From positions 4,500,445-4,564,444 of the forward strand of contig NC_134015.1 in assembly GCF_040712315.1 (NCBI RefSeq): a DNA stretch of 64,000 nucleotides. Reading direction: 5' to 3'. The first letter of the stretch is position 1, and each line of letters opens with the position of its first letter. The notes beneath the pieces are model-generated. The model saw only the letters and a program-made list of their open reading frames with translations, did not search any database and was not told where the DNA came from. Origin of the DNA: Castanea sativa (Eukaryota; Streptophyta; Magnoliopsida; Fagales; Fagaceae). Both the position numbers and the translations under genes were made by a program. Shown one piece after another: positions 13,274 to 25,067 of the stretch.

Positions 13274-13288
13274 GGGCAAGTGGGAGAT
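13274..13288 (+). promoter_or_regulatory. copia-1 polypurine tract
   Basis: GGGCAAGTGGGAGAT abuts the TG of the 3' LTR. Plus-strand priming sites of copia elements normally look like this. Confidence 0.85.
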
Positions 13289-14498
13289 TGTTAGGGTTTA
13301 TGTCCTAAAATCCAATTTATTGGTTTGTCATAAATAATTTAATTGTTTAATTATATGAGACTATCTATAAATGAACTAAGATGATTTGTCTTGATCATGG
13401 AAGTGGAGACTTCTAGTTGGTATGTTTATATGTTTTAAGAGTTAAGACATATTGAACTGGACCGCTATGAGATTTATTATTCTCATAACGATTGTCAAAT
13501 GAATAATAAATCTCACGACTTCTATTAACATCAACTCTAAATCCTAAGAGAATAATGAAACTGATCATGAAATGTAGGTTACATTGATATGTCAAGAGTG
13601 AGTTCTATTAGTCACGGTCAATAACTTAGTATATTGGGCAGCCGCATTTAGTGTTGATGGAATATATATTTTTAAGATAGAATTTATAATCTCTTAACAG
13701 AGATATAAAATATTCCCTTGAGATAAGTTTAATGAGTTTAGTTATTCAGAGTGTTGGGCCCAACCACTTTAGTAAGAAGTTACTAAAGTATATATTTATG
13801 AAATTGGATTTCATAAATATATGATGAATAACATAAAGGATTAAACCGGGTACTCAATGATTAAAATGTAGTAATTTCCAAAGTAGCAATCTATATTCAT
13901 GACTTTGTATTACTACGAATATTTTAATGAAGGGGTTGCATGCATAATAAAGTCTTGGGATATAATTTATTAATAAGGCCTAGAGTGCAATTATATTTAT
14001 ATAGTGGTATTAAATATAGTTAATGGTAATTTTGGACTTGTCAAGAGTTGACGAAAAAGCCCAAGGCCCATTGGAGCTAGTGTCTTATTGGTCCTTTTTG
14101 GTCCCACTCCAAGCCACACACTAAAGCCCAATTGGAAAAGCCTAATAGACCAATCCAATTAGATAATCAGTTAGTTATAAAGGGAGAAACATACAGAATT
14201 TTTATAAGTGATATAAGAAATGGTGTGTATGTAAGAGTGAGACACACTTTCATTCTCCCTTTGAAAACTGATCGAGAGACCACACATCTTGGGCGTAAAG
14301 TGGAATTGGAGTGAAGATTAAAAGTATTCTCGAGTACTTCAATCTTTGGTTTTGAATTTCACCACACTAAAGTACGCTATCTTGTTCTTAAATTCTAAAA
14401 TTTACATAGTGCACATTATCAATTATGAATGAAATAGATCATTATTTGTTGCTTCTGCTATGTGTTTTGTATGAGATACAAAACCAATTTTTCCTTCA
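13289..14498 (+). repeat. copia-1 3' LTR (1210 bp)
   Basis: Begins TGTTAGGGTT and ends TTTTTCCTTCA. It is nearly colinear with the 5' LTR with scattered substitutions, and lacks the 158-bp segment and the 145-bp duplication described there. Confidence 0.9.
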
Positions 14499-14503
14499 CC
14501 TCG
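14499..14503. repeat. Target-site duplication CCTCG, right of copia-1
   Basis: Identical to 6502-6506 and directly after the terminal CA of the 3' LTR. Confidence 0.9.
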
Positions 14504-15321
14504 TACTTCACATGGCATTCGAGGGCTGTATCTCAGAATCGCCGTATATAATCTTTGCCAGTCCTTTGCTTAGTGTTGTGCAACCCAATCAACGTAACCT
14601 CCTTTTGCTCTTGGTAATACTTCCCGCAAAAGCACTCCACCATGTCCTCCCACGACTTGATCGATCCGGCCGGGATCGTGATGTACCATGAGTAAGCCTT
14701 GTCAAAAAGCGACTTGGAAAACTCGCCAAGGCATAACTCTAAATCACTAGCATATGGGCCCATAGTATCTATGAACTTGCTTACATGCTCAAAAGCGTTT
14801 CCTCATCGTCCATCATAGAGTGAAAATGTGGGAACTTCATAATTTCGGGGATATGGTTTGTGCAATAGCTCAGATGGGTAAGGAGGTTGGCAGATGAATT
14901 GCCTTGGCACTTTGGATATTTTTGCTCGTTCCCTCTCAATGAGCTTTGCTACGTCGGCAAGTGTGACATATTGAGAATCATTATTAGCATCAAGAGCGTC
15001 ACTGGTTTTGTCCTGCCTCGTCTTTTCGCTATTATCTGCTACCTTTTCATTTTGACCTTTTTTTAGCATGGGCTCCTCTCGCCGTGGGTTTTCCTTCTCA
15101 CAAGCCTTGTTGGATTCTTCAATGCACTGGATAGCCTAAGCGAGGTTGTCCTGGTTCCGTTGTATGCCTCGCATCATTTCAAATAATTCCTTCATTTGCT
15201 GAGGGGCTTGTTCAACCTCCTCATCAAGATGTACTTCCCTCAAAGAGGAAGCGTCAGCAGCTGCCCCGTGAGATGGAGCAACGATGTGGGACATATGTTG
15301 TTTTTTTAACTTGGGAGGCAT
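14504..15321 (-). pseudogene. gypsy-1 gag, N-terminal half
   Basis: The start ATG at 15321 gives MPPKLKKQ. A coiled-coil-like stretch with MKELFEMMRGIQRNQ follows, then LIERERAKISKVPRQ and PYPRNYEVPTFSLYDGR, typical of the lead into a retrotransposon gag domain. The domain itself continues at 14533-14763 with ELCLGEFSKSL, AYSWYITIPAGSIKSWEDM and GLHNTKQRTGKDYIRRF. Frame breaks lie at about 15070-15130 and 14765-14800. It continues at 6501 after removal of copia-1. Confidence 0.85.
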
Positions 15322-15347
15322 GGTTTCTCCTTCCTTAGCTGCTTAAC

Positions 15348-15365
15348 TCCCCAGTGGAGTTGCCA
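15348..15365 (-). promoter_or_regulatory. gypsy-1 primer-binding site
   Basis: The minus strand reads TGGCAACTCCACTGGGGA, three bases inside the LTR end. It sits between LTR and gag where a primer site must be. The tRNA was not identified with certainty. Confidence 0.65.
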
Positions 15366-15368
15366 AAA

Positions 15369-16356
15369 TGTCGGGGACGTTTTGCGACAAAGGCCGAGTT
15401 TCAGCGATGAGCCCAAAACTCCCATTGGGTTCATTAAATTCGTTAATTATTTGGAGAGCTAAGCCCAAAATTCGCAATGTGAGGTACACAAAGGCTATTG
15501 GTGCTTTATGGAAAGAGAAACCAACACAAAATGAAAACACAAGAAAGTGCAAAAACTACATATTCATAAGTCAGAAATTTCAACCACAGTCACCGAGAGG
15601 ACGAAATTGAAGGAGGTCCCGTGCAAGAGAGGGAGAATCCCCTATATCAGTATTTTCACCTCCAACCCTTCAAATCGTCAATACATTGAGTAGCTAACTG
15701 GGCTGCTGTGTCAAAGTTTAGGGTTTTTTTTTTGTAGGGAAAACGTTGTCCCTTCTTGTGGGCTGGTGGTGCACATTTATATCAAGCTTTAGGGGATGCT
15801 TGTGACCAGTTTTTTGGTTGGGAGGAAGGCCTTGGACCTTTTAGATGCTATTTCTATGACTTGGTGTATTATGTTTTATGCTTAGGGAAAGGTTTAGTTG
15901 CTTTTTGCATGATATTGGAAACAAAGTTGTCTTTCTTCATAGCTGCTGTCTCTGGTCTTTATAGCCCTTGAAAAACTACATTTGGGTGGCTGAGTGGGCT
16001 AGGCTGTTAAACCTTTTTCTCAAAGTCTGCTATGCCTTGGTGCGGAAAAATGGAGCTTAGTTGAAAATTAGGGGCATAGTCACCCAAAGTATGGAGTCAA
16101 ATCTGGGGTAGAAATTTCAGCCACTGGACCTCCTTCATGGGTCCTAAATGCCCCCAGCGTCCCTAGCCCACTTCGTGGCACATACGGGCTGGGCATACGT
16201 AAAGAGTCCAATGAGAACTAACCCACACGCATTGAAACCATTACTACTCAATTCCCCAACCATTCACATGGGCTTGGGCCGTGCAACAAAGCAGAATACA
16301 TTGATAAGATTCATTAGTCGGACCCGCTAATCAATTGGGCTTAGTTGTTTCTGTCA
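15369..16356 (-). repeat. gypsy-1 5' LTR (element orientation)
   Basis: In plus orientation it starts TGTCGGGGAC next to the primer site and ends about TTTCTGTCA. The inner end is well placed by the primer site; the outer end is chosen only as a plausible TG/CA terminus. No second copy is in the window to confirm the length of about 988 bp. Confidence 0.6.
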
Positions 16357-17084
16357 AACCATAAAATTTGTCCTGAAAATGACCATTAACACTAATTTGT
16401 AAAATACGCCTTCTAAGTCTTCTTAGACTTTAAAATATCCTAAAGTCATTAAACAATTGAGAATATAACTTAATAAACATTTGTATGCAAATATGTTGAG
16501 GAATTTGCTAAAACTCTTCTGCAGCTTCAGGTAAGGATAAAATGAATGATTAAAAGGGACTATTTGTAATGGACATAATAGCTTATGTTTTAGTAATATG
16601 ATGATGTAATGACATGTCCTTATTACAAGGTGTAAACCAAAGGGTTTACTCCAAGTCTTTATAAAATTTAATCTCATTTGTATTAATTCTTAATATTTTA
16701 CAAAGATATCGCTAAGTTCACTTACTAAAATTAGCTAATACACATAATTATTACTAATAAAATTTTCAAATGCTAACAAATGTGTTCTTTTAGGAAAGAC
16801 AAGTAATCTTGATTTCTTTCTAGATAAGGTCATCTTGATATTCCACAAAGATATTGCTTTAGATTACCTACTAAAATTAGCTTGAACTCATAATTATGAT
16901 TAAATTTTAGAAATGCTCACAAATTTGTTCTCTCCAAATAAGGCCATGCATGAATTTACCTCATGGATGCATTCCTTCAAGGACTTTCCTTGAAAGCACT
17001 AATAATTTTATGTTTGTGAAAGTTCTATTTTATTTTTGGAATTTGGAAGATAAGCCTAGTACTGAATACTGATTTCTCAAAAAA
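16357..17084. other. Intergenic, nothing recognised
   Basis: AT-rich sequence with short ORFs only. No protein similarity, tRNA or terminal repeats were recognised. Confidence 0.6.
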
Positions 17085-17960
17085 AAAAAAAGGTTTGGAT
17101 TACTTTGGATGTCCTATTTTTGATAAGCCCAATTAAAGTTTGATAGTTTGATTAGTCATATTTTGACAGATTCAAGCTCAACTTTAATAAGGCCCAACTT
17201 AAACTAATGTGGACAGCCGAACTTTGCAAAACCAAATACCTAAAGGACAAAAGAGAAATTTGGTTGTTAAAAATAGCAAAAGTGCATGTGGGGCTAATTC
17301 CATTAATTTACGTTTTATTTGTTACTTAATTTTTAAGCACATTGCAAGTAATGAAGACAGCAAAAGGGGTCAAAGAATGAAACAACAAATTTTTACCTTT
17401 CAAGAACAAGAAATATACTAAGATTCAGATGGAACAATAAAACTAGATTTTATTTTGCATCCTAAAAATGATTTATGGCTGATTATGTAATAAATATTGT
17501 TGCAAGCTCCCTCTTAATATACAAAATCAAAGAGCTTGTTAAAAAATCATCTTCCATTTTATTGCGAAGCCTAATTTTAACAATATTCATGGTTGTAAAA
17601 GTCAATTATTTTAGTTGGTTCTCCCAACATCTACAAATTAAATAAAAATTATTCTAAATAAATCAAATAAAAATCATATTTGTTATCTCGTTATATATTA
17701 TTTATTCTTCTAGTTGAAAACTAATTAATATTCTCAAGTCAAAGTCAAAGTAAAACATTTTGTTACAGTCTCCCTCTTATTATAGGCTATTTGCTAAACC
17801 TTTAACAAGATTTTTTTATCCAAACTCTAGTTTTGCTCTATTGATTACAGGATTTTGCTTGATTGAGATCCTCAGATTCGCATAGTGAACAAAAACTTCA
17901 TTCATCAACCAAAATAATACCCATACCAATTACAATTCTCATAACCCAATTACAATAATC
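17085..17960 (+). repeat. Duplicated block, copy 1
   Basis: It is colinear with scattered pieces at 57935-58290, 59560-59880 and 62484-62660. Shared anchors include GTGGACAGCCGAACTTTG, AAGCACATTGCAAGTAATG, TTATGGCTGAT and GTGAACAAAAACTTCATTC. It shows no coding content. It preserves the site without the insertions carried by copy 2. Confidence 0.8.
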
Positions 17961-17996
17961 ATAGTATTTTGATTAATAATTTGTAGTGTGAACACT

Positions 17997-18001
<5 letters not shown>

Positions 18002-18082
<81 letters not shown>
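18002..18082. repeat. CT dinucleotide microsatellite (about 40 units)
   Basis: Uninterrupted CT run directly visible. Confidence 0.98.
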
Positions 18083-18085
<3 letters not shown>

Positions 18086-18644
18086 AGAACTCAGCTCTTT
18101 ATTGATGCAAAAATGAAAAATGAATACAAGTAAGAATGGTCTAAAACTCTAAGGGTCTGTTTAGTAATGTTGTTCTAGTAATGTTGTTTGTATTTTTTAA
18201 AAACATATGTGAGTGAAAAAGTATGTAGAAATACATGTAATATTGTTTAAAAATTGAGAATTGTCGTTTAAGTGCATGTACCAAATATCCCCTAAATTGT
18301 TTTTTTTTTTTTTTCCATTTTGATTTCCAAATTTTTTTTTTTGAAGGTTGAAATTAAAGATAAAACCCTAGTCAATTTAATCATATTATTTGGAGAGCAT
18401 AAGTTTTTTACTGGATACTGAATAGTCCTAGACACGGAGTATTCTTAGTTTGACAGAATCAACTAGTGGAGGGTTAGGTTAATCATGCAAGTACCCATGT
18501 TTTTTACTTTCAGGACCTTAAGAATAATAGAGAGACATTTAGGCAAACAACCTCGTTTAAATCCAAAGAATTGAAAACTCGGATTGTGCTAAGTTTGACA
18601 AAGATAAACTTGCGATGCCTCTGGATTGTTAATAATGCAAGTAA

Positions 18645-19039
18645 GCACTTGCAGCAGTAGAGCTAAATAGCTATATAGCTATTTTAGCTCCACCAAAACA
18701 CCAAAAAGAAGCATGCAGCAGTGGAGCTAAATCTATATTTTTTTAGCTCATTGCTATAGTGCACATCTATAGATAGATGTGCACTGTTCATGAGAGCTAA
18801 AAAAAAAAAAAAATCTATTTTGTGTTCACATTACCTTTTTTATTGTGGTGTTTTTATTGTAGTGAGATGTATTATTTTATTGTGGTAAATATATTATTTT
18901 ATTGTGATGTTTATATTATTTTATTGTGTTAAAAGCTAAAATAGATCCACTGCTGCAGCATGTGTGTAGGTAAAATAGATAAAGTAACTTTTAGTGGAGC
19001 TAAATTGTTAAATTTTTAGCTCCATTACTGTGGATGCTC
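18645..19039. mobile_element. MITE (family AB), TAA target duplication
   Basis: The right end reads CTGTGGATGCTC followed by TAA. The left end GCACTTGCAGCAGTAGAGC is preceded by TAA (18642-18644). It aligns with both ends of the larger element at 49766-50728 and shares its internal hairpin (GTGCACATCTAT...ATAGATGTGCAC near 18769-18794). A 3-bp TWA target duplication suggests PIF/Harbinger (Tourist-like), by inference. Confidence 0.75.
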
Positions 19040-19042
19040 TAA

Positions 19043-21291
19043 AAAATTATATCGGTGATAATTCTAAATAAAAACTAATAAAAAAATACAAATTAAATTA
19101 TTGCTTGCACGTGATATGCAAGCAATAATTATATCTTTTACCTTAAATTGGACAAAGACTTCCGCACCAACCAAAACCAATAAACAAAGCTACATGTGGG
19201 TCGTTGGGCTAAAACAAAGGTGGTCTTATTAAAGTAGAAACGCCGAAGTCAAAGACAAAAGCTGCCTTGATTTAAGCCAAGCCAGACGTCCAGAAATGAT
19301 ATCATCTCAATAATTAATTTGTTCCTCAGAATCCAAAGTTCAAAGCAATAGTGGGGAGGAAAAAGAAAGCAATAGGGTGGTAATTTTTTAATATACATTG
19401 AATTTTTTTATGGTTTGAATAAAGAACTATCCAAACAGGAATCAATTTGATTGGGTTACAGAGTGCTTTGGCAGTTGGCACATCCACTTCTATTAGGGAT
19501 GCGTTTGACAAACCTAAAAGAATTAGAATTTTGGAATTTTTTAGATGATTTTAATAGGTTCCAAGTTTAAAAAATAAATTATATAGATGAAGGCTCATCC
19601 AATTGCATTCTAAATATATGCTCTTTCCAAATTATATTCAATGGTCAACATATATATGACAAGAGAGCAATGCCATGGTTAAACATATACCTTTCAACAA
19701 TGTTTGTCCAATGAAACTCCATTCAGGCCTATCATAAACATATTTATGGTCGATTTTGATAGATATGCTGCAAAGTTTATGACGTAAAACAGATAGCACA
19801 TACCTTCTTAGAGCAGCAGGGGCACAAGAAGTCACAACGCAAGATCAAAGGAGGGTACTAGTAGAAGCCGTCAGGGTGATAGTGTCAAAATTGTATGAAA
19901 TTTGTCAAGTTGAAAGGAAATGTCGTTCTAATCCAGATTCATGTTATAATCGTCGCCAAAATTAGGCAAGTTTCTTCATTAAGACCCCAAAAACAGTGTT
20001 TTTACTATTTATAGTAATATTTTTTTTTTCTTAATAACTCTTAATTTGAAAGTCAGAATAAGGTCCCGTCTACATTAGGACAACCCTTAAGGTCAATAGT
20101 TTATAATTCTGCATTTAACTAAATTTTGTCATTTTTGGTAAATTTCGATATTTTGTCACTTAATCACATAATTAGTGTGAATTAAGATTTTAAATATTTT
20201 TCTCAATATTTATATATTTTGCAGTCATTAAAGATAAATCAGACTAATATCAATAAACACAAATATTTGTCAAATTATTTCTCTGTCTTTTCATTGTGAA
20301 TTAAAAAAATCCCTCGAAAGCCTATAAAAAACACACATGCCCTCTGGATGGATTATTCCTAAAACCGAGATGAAACTCGTTTGAAGGGGAGGATCAAGTC
20401 ATTAAAGTAATGTACACCACTATTTTTTATTCCTAATTGAAATAGATTTCTCCACGTGGCATCTTGTAAGCCAAGCTCATTAAAGAGCTTTATAAATCCA
20501 TGTGGGCTGGACTTTAGGTGCCATGCAACTCAGCACCATCTGCTCCTATTCCAACTACCCTTGATTTTTTAAGCCCGTACTCGTACTAATGGGAGAGAGA
20601 GAGAGTAAAAGGTAATGGGTGCTTTAAGCCTTGAACTGCTTGTCTGTAACTAAATTTTGTCTAACGCGAAAACAGTAGCTTGGATCGAGTGTTCTGGGCA
20701 CACGTCAAAGATCACCTTAGATCTATCTTTTACCGAACCTTATCTTCAGACTTCATCCCTAGACGTAGACGACAAGATAAAATGCTCGGCAAAATCGAGC
20801 TTGCTGCTAGGACCAACTCCAAAGAAAAAATCCAAAGCATGCAATTAGATTCTCTCCATTAAATTCCTTTAGCAGCTTGATTCTCTCCATTAAATTCCTT
20901 TAGCAGCTTGTTTGTTAAGGAAAGGTCATGGCTTGGGGGGGGAGGGGGGACGACGACCCAAAGCAATGAATTAAATGGGAAAGTGCATTCCCGAGGAGAT
21001 AACACTTTGAGAAACATCCTTAAAAAAGAGCTTACACAACTTATAAAGAAGTTGAAATATCTCAGTTGGTTAAAACTCCGAAGATACCCCTCTAACCTCA
21101 GAAGATCAAGAATCAATGATAAAGGGAACATGGCGCAAACCAAAGAAGGGAAAAAATGACATGGTACTGAACAAGAAAGAGGAGTATAAGGAAGGACATA
21201 GAAGCCATCACCTTCGCATTTAATACAATGTAATCACTTACTTGGCCGCATTGATGGAAAAGTGACCATAAATACTGACTGTACGTACAAC
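19043..21291. other. Intergenic, no gene recognised
   Basis: Several ORFs of about 60-65 codons occur (for example 19326-19511 minus and 20657-20848 plus), but none shows a recognised domain. A perfect 31-bp tandem duplication lies at 20848-20909. Confidence 0.55.
20848..20909. repeat. 31-bp tandem duplication, two copies
   Basis: The unit beginning GATTCTCTCCATTAAATTCC starts at 20848 and again at 20879 with no mismatch seen. Confidence 0.95.
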
Positions 21292-21294
21292 TAA

Positions 21295-22411
21295 GGGTCT
21301 ATTTGGATTTATTGTTTCTATCACTCATAACTTTGTTTCCATCCACTCATAACTCAAAAATAGTAGAACTCATGGTTGAGAAGTCTATTTGGTTTTTATC
21401 ACTTAATTTTTTTATTTTTGAGTGATGAGTTATACAAACTAAAAATACATTTTAGGTTTTTTCAGTTTTTAAAACTCAGTTTTCATCGCATTTTTGTAAT
21501 TAAACACACATGTATGAGACCCACTAGTCTTGTCAAGTTAGACTCCCTTCTCTCTCCCACCAATCACTCTCTCTTTTCTTTCTTTCTTTCCTTCTTTCTT
21601 TCTTTCTCTCTTCTTCTTTATCTGTTCTTCTTCAGAGCAAAATCTCACCCAAAGACAAAAGAATCTCAGCCCTCCCCATCCACGGCCTCTCTTCTCCGAT
21701 TTGCCTGCCCACGTCGACCTACACTGACCCATACGACGGACCCATGCCGACCCATCCGACGGACAACTCACACGCCAACCCACGCCGACCCATCTCTCTT
21801 TGTCCTTCACCCTTTACATGCCGACCCACACCGACCCATCCGATGACTCGATCTGGCTTTTTCGTTGACCCAAAAGAGGAAAAAATGGATCTATGAAATG
21901 ATTGTGTTTGTGTTTGTCGTCGATCCGGCTTTGTTGGGTTTGTGCTTTGATTAAAATGATTGTGTGAGAGATGGGTCTTGCTATTTTTCTACACGTTTTT
22001 TTTTTTTTTTTTGATTTGGTGGTGTATCATAAATAAGTATGAATGAAGTTTTGATTTGCTGCTGCATATTTTGAGGAAAATGGCTTTTGGGTTTGGGGGA
22101 ATTTTTATTAATGAGAGTTTTTGTTGTTTGTACTTCTTTGGCTACACTTCACTGTGACTGTGGTGATGGCAAAATGAAATGAGCAGTGAAGAAAATGAAA
22201 TGAAAAGGTGTGAGGCAGGTAGGCTAACAAAAATGCCTAACATGATGCTTAGGTATGGGTCCCACAAAAAGTAGAAAAAATTGAGTGATGATAAATTGAA
22301 AACATGTGCCAAATGGGTGGGGTACAGAAAATTGGAGTATTTTGAGTGACGAGTGACGAAAATTAAGTGAAAAGTGATGAGTGATGATAAAAAAAAAAAC
22401 CAAACAACCCC
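21295..22411. mobile_element. Non-autonomous TIR element (family CDE), 1117 bp
   Basis: The left end GGGTCTATTTGG and right end CCAAACAACCCC are inverted repeats, extended inward by the strings TATCACTCATAAC and GTGATGAGTGATGATA. TAA flanks both sides (21292-21294 and 22412-22414). Related elements are at 59881-62483 and 61017-62464. The interior holds a pyrimidine-rich and then GC-richer stretch (about 21540-21850, with repeated CCGACCCA) unlike the AT-rich ends. No transposase is present. Confidence 0.8.
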
Positions 22412-22414
22412 TAA

Positions 22415-23854
22415 AACTCTAGTACCAAGCCTACTAGTAAGGTCTTGATGGGACATTTATCCATAGAATATGATCCAAACCCTCTAAGCGTAGAGTCCAA
22501 ATGCATTGAGGCTAATTATATAAAGCCAAGACATGCCTAAATCAAGGGGAGGTGAAATTTCGGGGAGAAAAGAGAAGAGATAAAAGAGAAAAAGAGTGTT
22601 TTTTCTTTGCAACCCCTTCCTTAGACCAAACCCGAGAATGAACACTTAGCCATTTCAAGGTTCTTCCTACCTCAAGTACAATTTCTTCATGATATAAATT
22701 GTTTTGATTACATTTCATCATAGTAGAACTTGGTACTCAAAGGTTGACTTGACTTCCTACCTCTAAATCTGTAGTGTGGGCATATAATAACATGTGAATA
22801 TCCCCTTGGTTTGTGAACGGTCTATTTGGCCCCCCACACAGCTACTATAAAAGGGCAACATTTAGGTTGCATCCGGATCGATGACAAGATTTTAAATTAA
22901 TGGATTTGAAATAGCCAGATTCTAAATTTATTTGTTTTAAAATTCCATGCTTGGATTTATTTTATATGTAGAAGGATTTGAAATTCAGATTTTTAAATCT
23001 CTTGTTGGGATATATACTTGGATTTAGATCAACAGAATGTTTTTATTTTTTAACCTTTTGCATTTGACCTAATTGAACAAGTTAGAGTCATGGTTTCAAC
23101 TACCAAAGGGCCACCTCTGTGTGATAGGCGAAAGAGTAGGAGGCCGCAAATAAAAAATAGCTCCAAAATTTTAATCAATATTTTTTTTTACTGTAATAAT
23201 ATTAATTAAACTCAAACACTAGCCAATAAATAAAATAATAATTTTTTATCAAATGAAAAACAAGAAAAATAAAAGAGAGAAATTCTACGTCCACAAAATT
23301 TTTTACTACAAATCTTATTGGCTGTTATTGATGGAGCAAAAAATTAATTTCAATGATGAGTTCAAATTAGAACTTGTAACAACGTAACATCTAGGATCTA
23401 TTATAAAAATGCTATGAATATTCACTTTAAAAAAAAAAAAAAAGAGCAATACACAAAAAAATTCAAAACATTTTTCACAATAATTGAGTTGACAAACTTT
23501 TACTAGTTCTCATTTAGGTCCACTACTAACATCATATTTTTACTTACCATTATCAAGCTGTCACATCAACTGATGTAAAAAGTTTATCAAAAATCTATGT
23601 AGTTAATTAGTAATTTTGCATCTAAAATAAGATAATAGAACTTAAATAATATTTAATATTTTCCAAAAATTATATTTAAATATATAAAATGACTTAATTT
23701 AGTTTCTGTCTAATGAGTCGCCTCCTTCACTACCATGATCCAATAGACCTAACAATTAAAAGATGGGTTCTTGGATTGATATAAGGTGCTTTGGTGGACT
23801 TTTATACCACAAATAGACAAAGGGAAACTTCAAGTGCTCATTATATTTTACATT

Positions 23855-23891
<37 letters not shown>

Positions 23892-24283
23892 CTTTTTTGG
23901 GGGAGGGGTACAAAAAAAATAATTATTGATGCACACGTACATAAAATTCCTGGAATGAACAATAAGTAAGCACTTGGCAATTCTATAAATAGCACATGAC
24001 ATAAGTTTTTCCTACCAAATATCATGTACATATGCCAAAGAAAAAAATTAAATAAATCATATATAGTAGCTTATATACAACACACACTCTTAAGCAATAA
24101 AGAACAATAATTCTTCTATTTTTAGTGGAGTTGGTAATATGCTTTTATATTAGAACTTCATTCACTCTTTCTTGTGTGTGTTTGTTTCTCAAAACAATAT
24201 ACATACTACCTTACACATTATACACAAAGTTAGGTCACGTTTAATGATCCATATGATTCAAATGGGATTAGTCATTATTAATA
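22415..24283. other. Intergenic, no gene recognised
   Basis: AT-rich sequence with a GA microsatellite at about 23859-23889. No coding or terminal-repeat structure was recognised. Confidence 0.55.
23859..23889. repeat. GA microsatellite
   Basis: Directly visible run of about 15 GA units. Confidence 0.95.
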
Positions 24284-24288
24284 ATATT

Positions 24289-25022
24289 TGCTTGGTTCTA
24301 AAAGTTTAGAACAATTGGCAAACCATGAACACAAACTTGTCTAGGTATAGATCTTAGAGTCTATAGACTTTATTAGACAATGCTTAAGGTGTTACAAGTC
24401 AGACTACAAGAATATACAAGCTGTAGAAAAGAAGAATTCAAATTCTATGAAATCTGACCGATCGAAAATTAGATCCGACCAATTGAAAATTGCAGAAAAT
24501 CAAATTTTTGCAAAATTTTATTTCAACCCAATCTCTACTTAAACGTTTTGGGTTTCAAGTGAAACACTTGTAGTATATAAAGGAAAACCCTAAATACATT
24601 TTCAGAGCTGAGTTTGTGTTGCTAAACCTTTGAGTGGGATCTTAAAGTCACAAGCAAGGGTGCTTGTGTTGGTGTAAATCCATGAAAAGAAGAAATCTGT
24701 GGATTTGAAGCTTACACGTGATCGTGTCAGTAAGTTACTACATTAGGTAGCAATAGATTTAGGGTTAAATCTGATTGTAAAAATTTCAATTCTCTTATAG
24801 TGGATTTACTTTATCTTAAGGATAGCTAGGCAAATCCTCCCCAGGTTTTTACCTTAAAACGGTTCGTTTCATCGGTTTTCCTGGGCCGTCATATCGTGGT
24901 GTTATTTACTTTTCCACTTTTGTGCATGATATGATATATTCTTGTTTAACCTTAATTTGAATAATTAACCTAAGTAATATTAGGTTAAACAATTTGGTTT
25001 AAGGAATCTAAACAAACAAACA
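24289..25022 (+). repeat. Gag-only element, 5' LTR (734 bp)
   Basis: Starts TGCTTGGTTC (3' LTR: TGTTAGGTTC) and ends AAACAAACA. It is colinear with the 3' LTR, which has an extra segment of about 80 bp near 28675-28780. Confidence 0.85.
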
Positions 25023-25024
25023 AA

Positions 25025-25038
25025 TGGTATCATAGCAG
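25025..25038 (+). promoter_or_regulatory. Gag-only element, primer-binding site
   Basis: TGGTATCATAGCAG starts 2 bp after the LTR. It differs by one base from the tRNA-Met complement TGGTATCAGAGC over the first 12. Confidence 0.85.
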
Positions 25039-25067
25039 ATTCACTTTGATTTGGACTTACATCCTGT

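Larger units (their letters stand above)
6507..14498 (+). mobile_element. Ty1/copia retrotransposon (copia-1), complete ends, dead coding region
   Basis: Two direct LTRs (6507-8019 and 13289-14498) start TGTTAGGG and end TTCCTTCA. A tRNA-Met-type primer site follows the first LTR and a polypurine tract precedes the second. CCTCG flanks both sides. The plus-strand pol relics (integrase end, RT, RNase H at 11549-13060) show copia order, but stops are frequent. It lies inside the gag of gypsy-1 in opposite orientation, so it is younger than gypsy-1. Confidence 0.93.
1..16356 (-). mobile_element. Ty3/gypsy retrotransposon (gypsy-1), degenerate, truncated by window edge and split by copia-1
   Basis: Read on the minus strand the order is LTR (15369-16356), primer site, gag, protease, RT, RNase H, integrase and a long 3' noncoding part. 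This is the Ty3/gypsy order, with integrase last. The gag is cut at 6506/14499 by a complete copia element. All domains are recognisable but carry stops and frameshifts. The second LTR is not seen and probably lies left of position 1. The RT and RNase H style and the non-coding 3' region fit a Tat/Ogre-like lineage, but that assignment is inference. Confidence 0.9.

Noticed and set aside
20657..20848. 63-codon plus-strand ORF
   Set aside because: Short, no domain, overlaps a second ORF of equal length and ends at a tandem duplication.
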